Of a stretch of DNA of 64,000 bases, positions 49,841-58,209 are shown piece by piece (the stretch's first letter is position 1; every line of letters begins with the position of its first letter). A program made the position numbers and the translations under genes. The DNA is from Peristeroidobacter soli (GTDB lineage: Bacteria; Pseudomonadota; Gammaproteobacteria; Steroidobacterales; Steroidobacteraceae): positions 310,001 to 374,000 of the forward strand of contig NZ_RYEV01000006.1 in NCBI RefSeq assembly GCF_004138485.1, read 5' to 3'. The notes under the pieces are model-generated. The model was not told the DNA's origin. It was given only the letters and a program-made list of their open reading frames with translations, and did no database searches.

Positions 49841-51075
49841 GCCGCTCAAAGCTGTGGATGTGTTTGCTGGCGCTCGTGCAGACCGCCTCCGTGGACGCCG
49901 CGCCGTCGTCGGTGCTCTTGACCGGGGCGGATTTGTACACGGTCAGTCACGGCGTCATTCAACGTGGCGAGCTGCTGATTCGCGATGGCAAGATCGCCGC
50001 TATCGGTGCGAAGGTGGATGCGCCGGCCGACGCCGAGCGCATCGATGTCGCCGGTAAGCGTGTGTATCCTGGACTGATTCACTCCGTGAGTGCCCTGGGC
50101 CTGGTCGAGTACTCGCTGATCCCGGCCTCGCAGGATTTCGCCGAGACCGGCGAGAACAACGCCAATCTGCACAGCGACGTCGCAGTGAATCCCGACACGG
50201 CACAGTGGCCGGTGGCGAGAGCGGCCGGCGTGTTGACGGCGCTCATCGTTCCTCAGGTGCGCGATGACGGCTTGTTCGGCGGTCAGTCGGCCTTGATGAA
50301 ACCGCAGGGTTGGACCGGTCGGCAGATGACGATTGCGAGCGGCGTGGCCATGCATTTGTATTGGCCAGGGAAGCCGGCGATGCGTCAGAGGCTCGATCAG
50401 ATCGTGGAGCAGGCGCGTGTCTATGCGTCTGCGAAGCGCGCTGGCGAGGTCGTTACTCCGGATTTGAGATTGCAGGCTTTGACGCCGGTGCTCGAAGGCA
50501 AGATGGCGTTGGCGATTCATGCCAGCGGCGCTTCGCAGATTCGCGATGCGCTGTCGTTCGCCCGGCAAGAGCAGCTGCGCATCATTCTGGTCAGCGATTG
50601 GGAAGCGCAGTCGGTGGCCAAGGAAATTGCCTCGCGCAATGTGCCCTTGATCCTTACCGCCGGTGCTCCGAAAACACGGGGTGACGGCTACGGCGATGTT
50701 TATGCCGCCGCCGGCATTCTCGCGGCCGCGGGTGTGAAGTTTGCCATTGCCAATCCGGGTGGCAATGCGAAGTCGGCCCTGCGATTGCCGACCGTGGCAG
50801 CCACTTACTCAGCCTACGGACTCGGCGATGCAGCGGCCTTGCGTGCGATCACGCTGACGCCGGCGGAGATTTTGGGCTTTGGCGAGAAGCTCGGCTCGTT
50901 GGATGTCGGCAAGGCTGCGACCTTGTTCGTCGCCAACGGCGATGTGCTGATGCCGGAGAACCGCGTCGAGCTGGCGTGGATCGAGGGTAAGAGCGTCGAT
51001 CTGAAGGACAATCATCACGAGCGCCTGTACCAGAAGTATCAGCGCAAGTATCAAGAGATCGCGGCAGGCAATTGA
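49837..51075 (+). CDS. Amidohydrolase-like protein lacking metal ligands
   Basis: A 412-aa protein with a signal peptide. Its fold matches the amidohydrolase superfamily (LLIRDGKIAAIGAKVDAPAD, VAGKRVYPGLIHS, ITLTPAEILGFGEKLGSLDV). The expected H-x-H is H-S-V in GLIHSVSALG, and no later His pair or catalytic Asp is evident. It parallels the degenerate first module of the preceding protein and is translated from an ATGA overlap, so the two probably form a complex. It may be a structural or substrate-binding subunit rather than an enzyme. Confidence 0.82.
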   Translation: MSRSKLWMCLLALVQTASVDAAPSSVLLTGADLYTVSHGVIQRGELLIRDGKIAAIGAKVDAPADAERIDVAGKRVYPGLIHSVSALGLVEYSLIPASQDFAETGENNANLHSDVAVNPDTAQWPVARAAGVLTALIVPQVRDDGLFGGQSALMKPQGWTGRQMTIASGVAMHLYWPGKPAMRQRLDQIVEQARVYASAKRAGEVVTPDLRLQALTPVLEGKMALAIHASGASQIRDALSFARQEQLRIILVSDWEAQSVAKEIASRNVPLILTAGAPKTRGDGYGDVYAAAGILAAAGVKFAIANPGGNAKSALRLPTVAATYSAYGLGDAAALRAITLTPAEILGFGEKLGSLDVGKAATLFVANGDVLMPENRVELAWIEGKSVDLKDNHHERLYQKYQRKYQEIAAGN

Positions 51076-51223
51076 ACCATGCGGTGTCTGCTCGTCACTG
51101 CATGGCTCTGCGCCGTGGCGACGACTCGGCCCGGTATCGCGAGAGTTTGCGGCGCCTTCAGCCGTAGCAATGATTCAGCACGCGCTGGCTTGGACCAGCC
51201 GTACGTCCTTGGCAGGGGATTCG

Positions 51224-52909
51224 ATGTCGAATACAAGCAAGTGGGTCTTGAGTCTGGTCGCGTGCCTGGCGATCACGTCCGCCTGGGGACAGGAAACCAT
51301 CAAGGTCGAGCGCCAGGTGATGGTGCCGATGCGCGACGGCATTCGCTTATCGACCGATATCTATCGCCCGGCGCAACCGGGCCAGTATCCAGTCATTCTG
51401 ATGCGCGATCCGTACGGCAGCGGCCCGGCCGGGCCGGCCGAGGCGAAGCAATGGGTTGAGCACGGCTATGTTTTCGTGCACCAGCAGGTGCGCGGCCGGG
51501 GCAATTCCGAAGGCGCGTTCTACCCCTACATCAACGAGATCAACGACGGCTTCGATACCCAGCAATGGCTCGGCGCTCAACCTTGGTCCAGCGGCAAGGT
51601 GGGCATGAAGGGCGGTTCATATCTCGCCTCGGCGCAGTGGCTGTCGGCCCATCTGCGCGCACCGGCGCTGGTGGCGATCGCGCCGACCGTCACGCCGTTC
51701 AACTATCACCAGGATGTGATGTACACGGGCGGCGCATTGTCGTTCGCATCGCGCATGGCATGGGGTTTCTCGATGGGCGGCGCGAATCCCGACGATGCAA
51801 CCTGGGAGAAGATGCTCCGGCACTTGCCACTGAAGACCATGGACAAAACCTTCGGCTTCAACGTGCCGCACTGGCGCGACTGGCTGGCGCATCCGAACTA
51901 CGACGCTTACTGGAAGATGTTCGATGTCGAATCGCGCATCTCGCAGATCGATGTTCCGTCACTCAACATCGGCGGCTGGTACGACACGTTTCTGCACGGC
52001 ACGCTGACGAGCTACACCGGCATGCGCGACCGTGCATACAGCGAACAGTCACGTCGGGGCCAGAAATTGGTCATCGGTCCCTGGGAGCATTTCCGCCGCA
52101 GCGTCATTGGCGAGCTCGACTTCGGTGCGCAGGCCCGCATCGATTTCGAAGCTTTGCATCGCCGCTGGTTCGATCACTGGCTCAAGGGCGAGGACAATGG
52201 CTTCATGCAGGAAGCGCCGGTCCGCATCTTCGTGATGGGCGAGAATCGCTGGCGCGATGAGCAGGAGTGGCCGCTCGCTCGCGCGCAAGCTACGAAATAC
52301 TACCTGGGAAGCGCCGGGCAGCTGAGCCCCCGCAAACCCGCGGCATCGAGCAAGCCCGACACCTATATTTACGACCCCGAAAATCCGGTCCCGACGCGCG
52401 GTGGCAGCCTGATGGCGCGCGGTTTGACCGCTGGGCCGCTGGAGCAGGGCGACTTGGGAAAGCGGGCGGACGTTCTGGTGTTCACCACGCCGAAACTCAC
52501 CAAGGACACGGAAGTGACCGGTCCCATTACCGTGACGCTGTACGCCGCTTCATCGGCTCCGGACACCGATTTCACCGCGAAACTGATCGACGTGCACGCC
52601 GACGGCAAGGCGTACAACCTGGTGGACGGCATCATCCGCGCCCGCTATCGCCAGTCCTTCGAGAACCCGACCCTGATCGAGCCGGGCAAGGTGATCGAGT
52701 ACACCATCGACCTGTGGGCCACCAGCAATGTGTTCAAGAAGGGGCACCGGATCCGGCTGGACCTCTCCAGCAGCAATTTCCCGCGTTTCGACCGCAATCC
52801 CAACACCGGCCACGCCTTCGGCGAAGACGCGGAATTGCGCAAAGCCACCCAAACCATTCACCATTCGGAGCAGTACCCCTCGCACATCACATTGCCACTG
52901 ATCCCATGA
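51224..52909 (+). CDS. CocE/NonD family hydrolase, exported (second paralogue)
   Basis: A 561-aa S15/CocE-type hydrolase. Signal peptide: WVLSLVACLAITSAWG. MVPMRDGIRLSTDIYRP is the family start, S132 in KGGSYLAS is the nucleophile, and the C-terminal jelly roll has TDFTAKLIDVHADGKAYNLV and HHSEQYPSHITLPLIP. AGGGG lies 6 bp before ATG 51224. Its stop overlaps the start of the acylase gene. It is clearly paralogous to 24125-26008 but more divergent than a recent copy. Likely substrates are acyl amides or esters of amino acids. Confidence 0.9.
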   Translation: MSNTSKWVLSLVACLAITSAWGQETIKVERQVMVPMRDGIRLSTDIYRPAQPGQYPVILMRDPYGSGPAGPAEAKQWVEHGYVFVHQQVRGRGNSEGAFYPYINEINDGFDTQQWLGAQPWSSGKVGMKGGSYLASAQWLSAHLRAPALVAIAPTVTPFNYHQDVMYTGGALSFASRMAWGFSMGGANPDDATWEKMLRHLPLKTMDKTFGFNVPHWRDWLAHPNYDAYWKMFDVESRISQIDVPSLNIGGWYDTFLHGTLTSYTGMRDRAYSEQSRRGQKLVIGPWEHFRRSVIGELDFGAQARIDFEALHRRWFDHWLKGEDNGFMQEAPVRIFVMGENRWRDEQEWPLARAQATKYYLGSAGQLSPRKPAASSKPDTYIYDPENPVPTRGGSLMARGLTAGPLEQGDLGKRADVLVFTTPKLTKDTEVTGPITVTLYAASSAPDTDFTAKLIDVHADGKAYNLVDGIIRARYRQSFENPTLIEPGKVIEYTIDLWATSNVFKKGHRIRLDLSSSNFPRFDRNPNTGHAFGEDAELRKATQTIHHSEQYPSHITLPLIP

Positions 52910-55071
52910 AGACAGCCCTTTGCCTGTTGATGGTGTCCCTTGCTGCCCAGACCAGTGCCGCCTCGGCGCCGGCCGATAGCGCCCGCTGGGAAGCGCATGC
53001 CAAGCGAACCAGCATCGTTCGCGACAATTGGGGCATCGCTCACGTGCGCGGCAAGACGGACGCGGACGCCGTGTTCGGCATGATCTACGCCCAGGCCGAG
53101 GACGACTTCAATCGGGTCGAGACCAACTATCTGAACTCGATGGGGCGGCTGGCCGAGGCCGAGGGCGAGAGCGCGATCTACAAGGATTTGCGCATGAAGC
53201 TGTTCATCGACCCGGCCGATATGCAGGCTCGCTACGCCGCCAGCCCGAAGTGGCTGCAGGTGTTGATGACGGCCTGGGCCGATGGTCTGAACTACTACCT
53301 GCACACTCACAAAGACGTGAAGCCGCGGGTCATCGGCCATTTCGAGCCGTGGATGGCGCTCACGTTCAGTGAAGGCAGCATCGGTGGCGATATCGAGCGC
53401 GTGTCGTTGAGCCAGCTGGAGGCGTTCTATGGCAAGCGTCGGGTCGCGATGCTTGCTGATGAAGACCCGAGAGTGTTCCGCGAGCCGAGGGGTTCGAATG
53501 GCTTTGCCATCGCGCCGGCAATCACCGCCGATCGGCACGCGATGCTGTTGATCAATCCGCACACCTCGTTCTTTTTCCGCTCCGAGCTGCAGATGACCAG
53601 CGACGAGGGGCTGAACGCCTACGGTGCGGCGACCTGGGGGCAGTTCTTCATCTATCAGGGATTCAACGATCGCCTGGGCTGGATGCACACGTCGAGTGGC
53701 GTGGATGTGGTCGATGAGTTCCTCGAGACCGTCGACGATTCGAAGCGCTACAAGTACGGCAACGAGTGGCGTCCGCTGCAAGCCGTGAAGATCGAGGTGC
53801 CGTATCGGACCAGCGACGGCAAGCTCGCGACCCGATCGTTCACGGTCTACAAGACTCATCGCGGACCGATCGTGCGCGAGGTCGACGGCAAGTGGGTAAG
53901 CATCGCGCTGATGCATCGGCCGTCCGAAGCGCTCCAGCAATCGTTTCTGCGCACCAAGGCGCGCGATTACAAGTCGTATCTGAAGGTCACGGAACTGCAG
54001 GCCAACTCGTCGAACAACACCATTTACGCCGATGTCGACGGCAACATCGCGTATCTGCATCCGCAGTTCGTGCCGAAGCGCGACGATCGTTTCGATTACA
54101 CCAAACCGGTCGATGGCAGCGATCCAGCCACCGATTGGCAGGGGCTGCACAAGCTCGATGACCTGCCGTCCGTGTTCAATCCGGGCAACGGCTGGATCAT
54201 GAATACCAACAACTGGCCGTATTCGGCGGCGGCGGAGTACAGCCCCAAGCGCGAGAAGTTTGCCCGCTACATGGACAGCGTCGGCGAGAATCCGCGCGGC
54301 CTGCACGCGATCCGGGTGTTGGAGAACAAGAAAGACTTCACTCTCTCGTCGCTGCTGTCGGCGGCTTACGATCCTTACCTTACCGCGTTTTCACGGTTGA
54401 TCCCGACGTTGGTGCGGGCCTACGATGGTTTGCCAGCCGATCAGCCTCTGCGCTCTGAGCTGAAAGAACAGATCGATCTGCTGCGTCAGTGGGACTATCT
54501 CTGGTCGGTGGATTCCAGCGCGACCTCGCTGGCCGTGTTCTGGGGCGAAACGCTGTGGAAAGAAGTTGCGGATAAAGCGCAGGATGCGGGCATTTCCATT
54601 TACGACTACATGGCCGAACGCGCGAGCTCCGAACAGAAATTGCAGGCATTGCTGAGCGCCTCCAAGCGCCTTGCCGGCGACTTTGGCAACTGGCGTACGC
54701 CGTGGGGTCAGATCAATCGTTTTCAGCGCCTCACGGGCGATATCGTGCAGCCCTTCAACGATGCAGCGCCGAGCGTTGCCGTTCCCTTCACTTCGGCGCA
54801 GTGGGGCTCGCTCGCTTCATTTGGCGCAAAACCGTATCCCGGCACCAAGCGCTATTACGGCACCAGCGGCAACAGCTTTGTCGCCGTGGTCGAATTCGGC
54901 GACAAAGTGCGTGCGCGTGCCATCTCCGCGGGCGGAGAGAGCGGCGATCCCAAATCTCCGCATTTCTACGATCAGGTGGATCGCTACAGCCGCGGCGATC
55001 TGCGCGACGTTTATTTCTATCCGTCGGACCTCCAGCCGCATATCAAGCGCACCTACCATCCCGGCAAGTAG
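52906..55071 (+). CDS. Penicillin acylase family Ntn-hydrolase
   Basis: A 721-aa preproprotein. A signal peptide (LCLLMVSLAAQTSAASA) is followed by an alpha chain (IVRDNWGIAHVRGKTDADAV, MIYAQAEDDFNRVETNYLNS). Self-cleavage is predicted before S197 in EPRGSNGFAI, which becomes the N-terminal nucleophile of the beta chain. NPHTSFFF and the later ANSSNNTIYADVDGNIAY are family blocks. Members hydrolyse acyl amides such as beta-lactam side chains, acyl-homoserine lactones and aculeacin. It acts in the periplasm and is coupled by ATGA to the CocE gene. Confidence 0.9.
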   Translation: MKTALCLLMVSLAAQTSAASAPADSARWEAHAKRTSIVRDNWGIAHVRGKTDADAVFGMIYAQAEDDFNRVETNYLNSMGRLAEAEGESAIYKDLRMKLFIDPADMQARYAASPKWLQVLMTAWADGLNYYLHTHKDVKPRVIGHFEPWMALTFSEGSIGGDIERVSLSQLEAFYGKRRVAMLADEDPRVFREPRGSNGFAIAPAITADRHAMLLINPHTSFFFRSELQMTSDEGLNAYGAATWGQFFIYQGFNDRLGWMHTSSGVDVVDEFLETVDDSKRYKYGNEWRPLQAVKIEVPYRTSDGKLATRSFTVYKTHRGPIVREVDGKWVSIALMHRPSEALQQSFLRTKARDYKSYLKVTELQANSSNNTIYADVDGNIAYLHPQFVPKRDDRFDYTKPVDGSDPATDWQGLHKLDDLPSVFNPGNGWIMNTNNWPYSAAAEYSPKREKFARYMDSVGENPRGLHAIRVLENKKDFTLSSLLSAAYDPYLTAFSRLIPTLVRAYDGLPADQPLRSELKEQIDLLRQWDYLWSVDSSATSLAVFWGETLWKEVADKAQDAGISIYDYMAERASSEQKLQALLSASKRLAGDFGNWRTPWGQINRFQRLTGDIVQPFNDAAPSVAVPFTSAQWGSLASFGAKPYPGTKRYYGTSGNSFVAVVEFGDKVRARAISAGGESGDPKSPHFYDQVDRYSRGDLRDVYFYPSDLQPHIKRTYHPGK

Positions 55072-55155
55072 ACACACTCCTTGAACAGACTCTCTGCGAC
55101 GGCGCACTCGACGCCGCCGGCGCTCGGATCGTCGATTAAACGTTTCAGGCATCCC

Positions 55156-56457
55156 ATGCGTTACCTCAGCACTCGCGATCCGTCGCGTCATGTCTCTCTC
55201 AGTCAGGCGATTGCTCAGGGGATCTCGCCCGACGGCGGCTTGTTCGTGCCGGAGTCGTTGCCCAGCTTCACGCCGGAATCCTTCGAGGGTCTGACGGAGT
55301 TGCCGCAGATCGGCGCGCGGCTGATTGCGCCGTTTGCGGCGGGTGATGTTCTGGGCGAAGAGCTCGACGCGATCTGCCGCGAGGCGTTCACGTTTCCGGC
55401 GCCGCTGGTGTCCTTGCCGAAGGCCGCTCCCGGTACGCAGGTGCTGGAGTTGTTTCATGGTCCGACCTGCGCCTTCAAGGATTTCGGCGCGCGATTCCTC
55501 GCCGCCTGCATGGCGCGTATTCGACGGAAGGCTTCCCGAAAGCTGACGATTCTGGTGGCGACGTCGGGCGATACTGGCGGCGCGGTCGCGGCGGCATTTC
55601 ACAACCGGCCTTGGGTCGACGTGGTCGTGCTCTATCCGAAAGGCCGCGTGTCCGAACGGCAGGCGCAGCAGTTGTCGTGCTGGGGCGGCAACGTGAGAAC
55701 GTTCGCCGTGCACGGGATGTTCGATGACTGCCAGCGCATGGTGAAGGAGGCGTTCCTCGACGCCTCGCTGCGTGAGTCGCACGAGCTGTCGTCGGCGAAT
55801 AGCATCAACGTCGGTCGGCTGTTGCCGCAGATGGTCTACTACGCGAAGTCATCGCTCGAGCATTGGCGTGCCACGAAGGCGCCCGCCAACTTCATCATCC
55901 CGACCGGCAACCTGGGCAACGCGATGGCCTGCGTGTGGGCCCGGCAGATGGGGTTGCCCATCGGCGAGATCGTGCTGGTGACCAATGAGAATCGCACCAT
56001 CCCGGATTTTCTAGCGACGGGGGCGTGGCAACCGCAGCCGAGCAAGAGCACGCTGGCGTCGGCGATGGACGTGGGCAATCCGAGCAATATGGAACGTTTG
56101 CGTGCGCTGTACCCGGATATTGCCAATCTCAGATCGAACATCACGGCATACAGCGTCAGCGATCTCGCGATTCGAGCGACGGTACGCCGTGATTTCCTGG
56201 AGCTCGGCTACGTGTGGTGTCCTCACTCCGCAACGGCGGCGGAAGTGCATCGGCACCTGGTGTCGGCAGGCTCGACCAAACCGTGGATCATCGTCTCCAC
56301 AGCGCATCCCGCGAAGTTCAATGACATCGTCGAGCCCATCATCGGCCAGCCGGTTCCCGTACCTCCGAGTCTCTCTGAATTGCTGGCACTGCCGCGGGTG
56401 GAGACCGACATCGAGCCGACGCTGAGTGCGTTACGGAGCTACCTGCAACAGCGCTAA
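55156..56457 (+). CDS. thrC: Threonine synthase
   Basis: A 433-aa PLP enzyme converting O-phosphohomoserine to threonine. YLSTRDPSRHVSLSQAIAQG and DGGLFVPESLP are the family opening. The PLP lysine is K108 in CAFKDFGARF. LVATSGDTGGAV is the phosphate-binding loop, with SANSINVGRLLPQMVYY and PTGNLGNAMA following. It has full length. It is not in a thrA-thrB-thrC operon here but 84 bp after an amide hydrolase gene. ATG 55156 is chosen by homology; a weaker upstream start exists. Confidence 0.92.
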   Translation: MRYLSTRDPSRHVSLSQAIAQGISPDGGLFVPESLPSFTPESFEGLTELPQIGARLIAPFAAGDVLGEELDAICREAFTFPAPLVSLPKAAPGTQVLELFHGPTCAFKDFGARFLAACMARIRRKASRKLTILVATSGDTGGAVAAAFHNRPWVDVVVLYPKGRVSERQAQQLSCWGGNVRTFAVHGMFDDCQRMVKEAFLDASLRESHELSSANSINVGRLLPQMVYYAKSSLEHWRATKAPANFIIPTGNLGNAMACVWARQMGLPIGEIVLVTNENRTIPDFLATGAWQPQPSKSTLASAMDVGNPSNMERLRALYPDIANLRSNITAYSVSDLAIRATVRRDFLELGYVWCPHSATAAEVHRHLVSAGSTKPWIIVSTAHPAKFNDIVEPIIGQPVPVPPSLSELLALPRVETDIEPTLSALRSYLQQR

Positions 56458-56541
56458 CGCTGGGTTGTGCCGGACAATCTATGAATTCGTCTCTGCTGGC
56501 CTCTTTAAAGATCGAGAGGTACCTGCAGAGGCGTTGAACCG

Positions 56542-58056
56542 ATGGCACGACGATCGACCCCGATTTTCTGGCTGACGCTGGTCAGCTTCCTGGCATGCGC
56601 GCCGGCGGTTCGAGCCGACGACTCGAGCATCCTCGCTCTCGAACACGTCACTGTCGTCGACGTGCAGGCCGGCCGGTTGTTGCCCGATCAGACCGTGGTC
56701 TGGCAACGAAGCCGTATCATGGCCGCCGGGCCGAGCAAGGGAGTGGCCGTTCCCCCCGGGGCGCAGCGGGTCGATGGCAAGGGCCGTTTCGTGATGCCGG
56801 GGCTGTGGGACATGCATGTTCATGTCGGCACACCGGAAGCCGCCGCGGATGAATTGACGTTGCCGATGTTTATCGCGCATGGCGTAACGGCGGTGCGCGA
56901 CATGTCCGATTACATCGCCGGTCCGGACTATCGCTACAGCGGAGCGATGACGACCAAGCGCTGGGATGCCGAGGCTCGTGCGGGGCTTCGCGTGGGGCCG
57001 CGCGTGGTCAGTACCGCCAGCCTGGTAGTGGACGGGCCGGGGCTGATTCGCCGCCGCCCGCAGTTACCGGCGTTTCTGGGGGCTGGCACTCCCGAAGAAG
57101 CGCGCGAACTGGTGCGCTATATCGTCGATCAAACAGCGGTCGATACCATCAAGGTCTATAGCGGCATTCCGCGTGCTTCATTCTTTGCGCTGATGGACGA
57201 AGCGCGCCTGCGTGGCATCACGGTGGTGGGGCACAAGCCGCTGGCAGTCGATTTCATCGAGGCTGTCAACGCCGGCCAGAGAAGCATCGAGCATGCTCGC
57301 GAGATTCTGTTGGACAGCTTTCCGGGAGCCGCGGAATTGCAACGCGACTTCGAAGCCCGGCAAGCGCCTGCGGGCGAGCGCGACCAGCCGCCGGCCATGC
57401 TGAAAAAAATAGTCCGCGAGCACGACCCGAAGATGTTGCAAGCCATCTTCGCGGCGCTGAAGGAGCACGACGCGTACTACGTGCCGACCCATCTCACTCG
57501 ACGTTTCGATTGGCTCGCGGTCGCCGACGATCGGCGAATGCTGAACGACCCGCGTCTCCAGCTCATTCATCCTACTGCCGTGACTCGGGCAATGAAGGAT
57601 GTGGAACAAACACGCGCCCGTGCTTCTGGCCCGGAGGATGCGGCAGCATATAAAGCGTTCTTCGACAAAGGCCTGGAGGTCACTCGACTCGCGTACCGAG
57701 CCGGCGTGAATGTCATGGCCGGCACCGATACCGGCGACAGCTTCTGTTTTCCCGGTTCGGCGCTGTTGGAAGAGTTGGAGTTGATGGCGAGCTCGGGGCT
57801 CTCGCCCGCGGAAGTGCTGCGTGCCGCGACCATCACACCCGCCCGCTACGCAAATCGCTCGAATGACTTCGGCGCCGTGGCGGCCGGTCGCGTCGCCGAT
57901 CTGCTGGTGCTCGATGGCGATCCGCTCAGCGACATTCGCAACGTGCAGGCCACTCGCATGGTCGTGTTCAACGGACGTTTGTTCGACCGCGCCGCGCTGG
58001 ATCGCATCCTCACCGACGTTGCCGCGAAGGCGCGCAGCCTGCGCAAAGGCGAGTAA
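56542..58056 (+). CDS. Secreted metal-dependent amidohydrolase
   Basis: A 504-aa amidohydrolase with a signal peptide (FWLTLVSFLACAPAVRA). The metal set is intact: H-V-H in GLWDMHVHVG, K in DTIKVYSGI, H in VVGHKPLAVD, H in SIEHAREI and D in VMAGTDTGDSF. A family C-terminus follows (ATITPARYANRSNDFGAVAA). It probably cleaves dipeptides or N-acyl amino acids in the periplasm. It is the third intact amidohydrolase active site in the window, after those at 12030-13364 and in the second module of 47189-49840. A hairpin follows its stop. Confidence 0.88.
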   Translation: MARRSTPIFWLTLVSFLACAPAVRADDSSILALEHVTVVDVQAGRLLPDQTVVWQRSRIMAAGPSKGVAVPPGAQRVDGKGRFVMPGLWDMHVHVGTPEAAADELTLPMFIAHGVTAVRDMSDYIAGPDYRYSGAMTTKRWDAEARAGLRVGPRVVSTASLVVDGPGLIRRRPQLPAFLGAGTPEEARELVRYIVDQTAVDTIKVYSGIPRASFFALMDEARLRGITVVGHKPLAVDFIEAVNAGQRSIEHAREILLDSFPGAAELQRDFEARQAPAGERDQPPAMLKKIVREHDPKMLQAIFAALKEHDAYYVPTHLTRRFDWLAVADDRRMLNDPRLQLIHPTAVTRAMKDVEQTRARASGPEDAAAYKAFFDKGLEVTRLAYRAGVNVMAGTDTGDSFCFPGSALLEELELMASSGLSPAEVLRAATITPARYANRSNDFGAVAAGRVADLLVLDGDPLSDIRNVQATRMVVFNGRLFDRAALDRILTDVAAKARSLRKGE

Positions 58057-58071
58057 CCCCCAGGTTGCATC

Positions 58072-58087
58072 GCCGGCCGAGGCCGGC
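58072..58087 (+). terminator. GC-rich hairpin after the amidohydrolase gene
   Basis: GCCGGCC-GA-GGCCGGC is a perfect 7-bp inverted repeat, 15 bp after the stop codon, followed by CGCCGGTGTTTAT with only a short T-run. It is a plausible intrinsic terminator separating the amidohydrolase from the next operon. Confidence 0.45.
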
Positions 58088-58104
58088 CGCCGGTGTTTAT
58101 CAAG

Positions 58105-58130
58105 ATACTCACACGCGAGTGAGTGAGTAT
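58105..58130. promoter_or_regulatory. Operator-like palindrome before the third TonB receptor gene
   Basis: ATACTCAC (58105-58112) and GTGAGTAT (58123-58130) form a perfect 8-bp inverted repeat with a 10-bp centre containing a GAGT repeat. The size and ACTCAC/GTGAGT half-sites resemble TetR-family operators. It lies 79 bp upstream of the receptor start. No TetR gene is in the window, so the regulator would act from elsewhere. Confidence 0.5.
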
Positions 58131-58209
58131 TGACGGCAGCCCGGACCCGGGCGCATGATCCCCGCCACGCGCTGGCACCAAGACCGGCGTCCATTTGCAG
58201 GGGGGATCT

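Noticed and set aside
51079-51459. Possible small gene beginning MRCLLVTAWLCAV after the amidohydrolase-like gene
   Set aside because: It looks like a short signal sequence but runs out of frame into the CocE gene, which has a better supported start at 51224.
56499-56532. GCCTCT/AGAGGC inverted repeat before the last amidohydrolase gene
   Set aside because: Only 6 bp with a 22-nt spacer; likely chance at this GC content.
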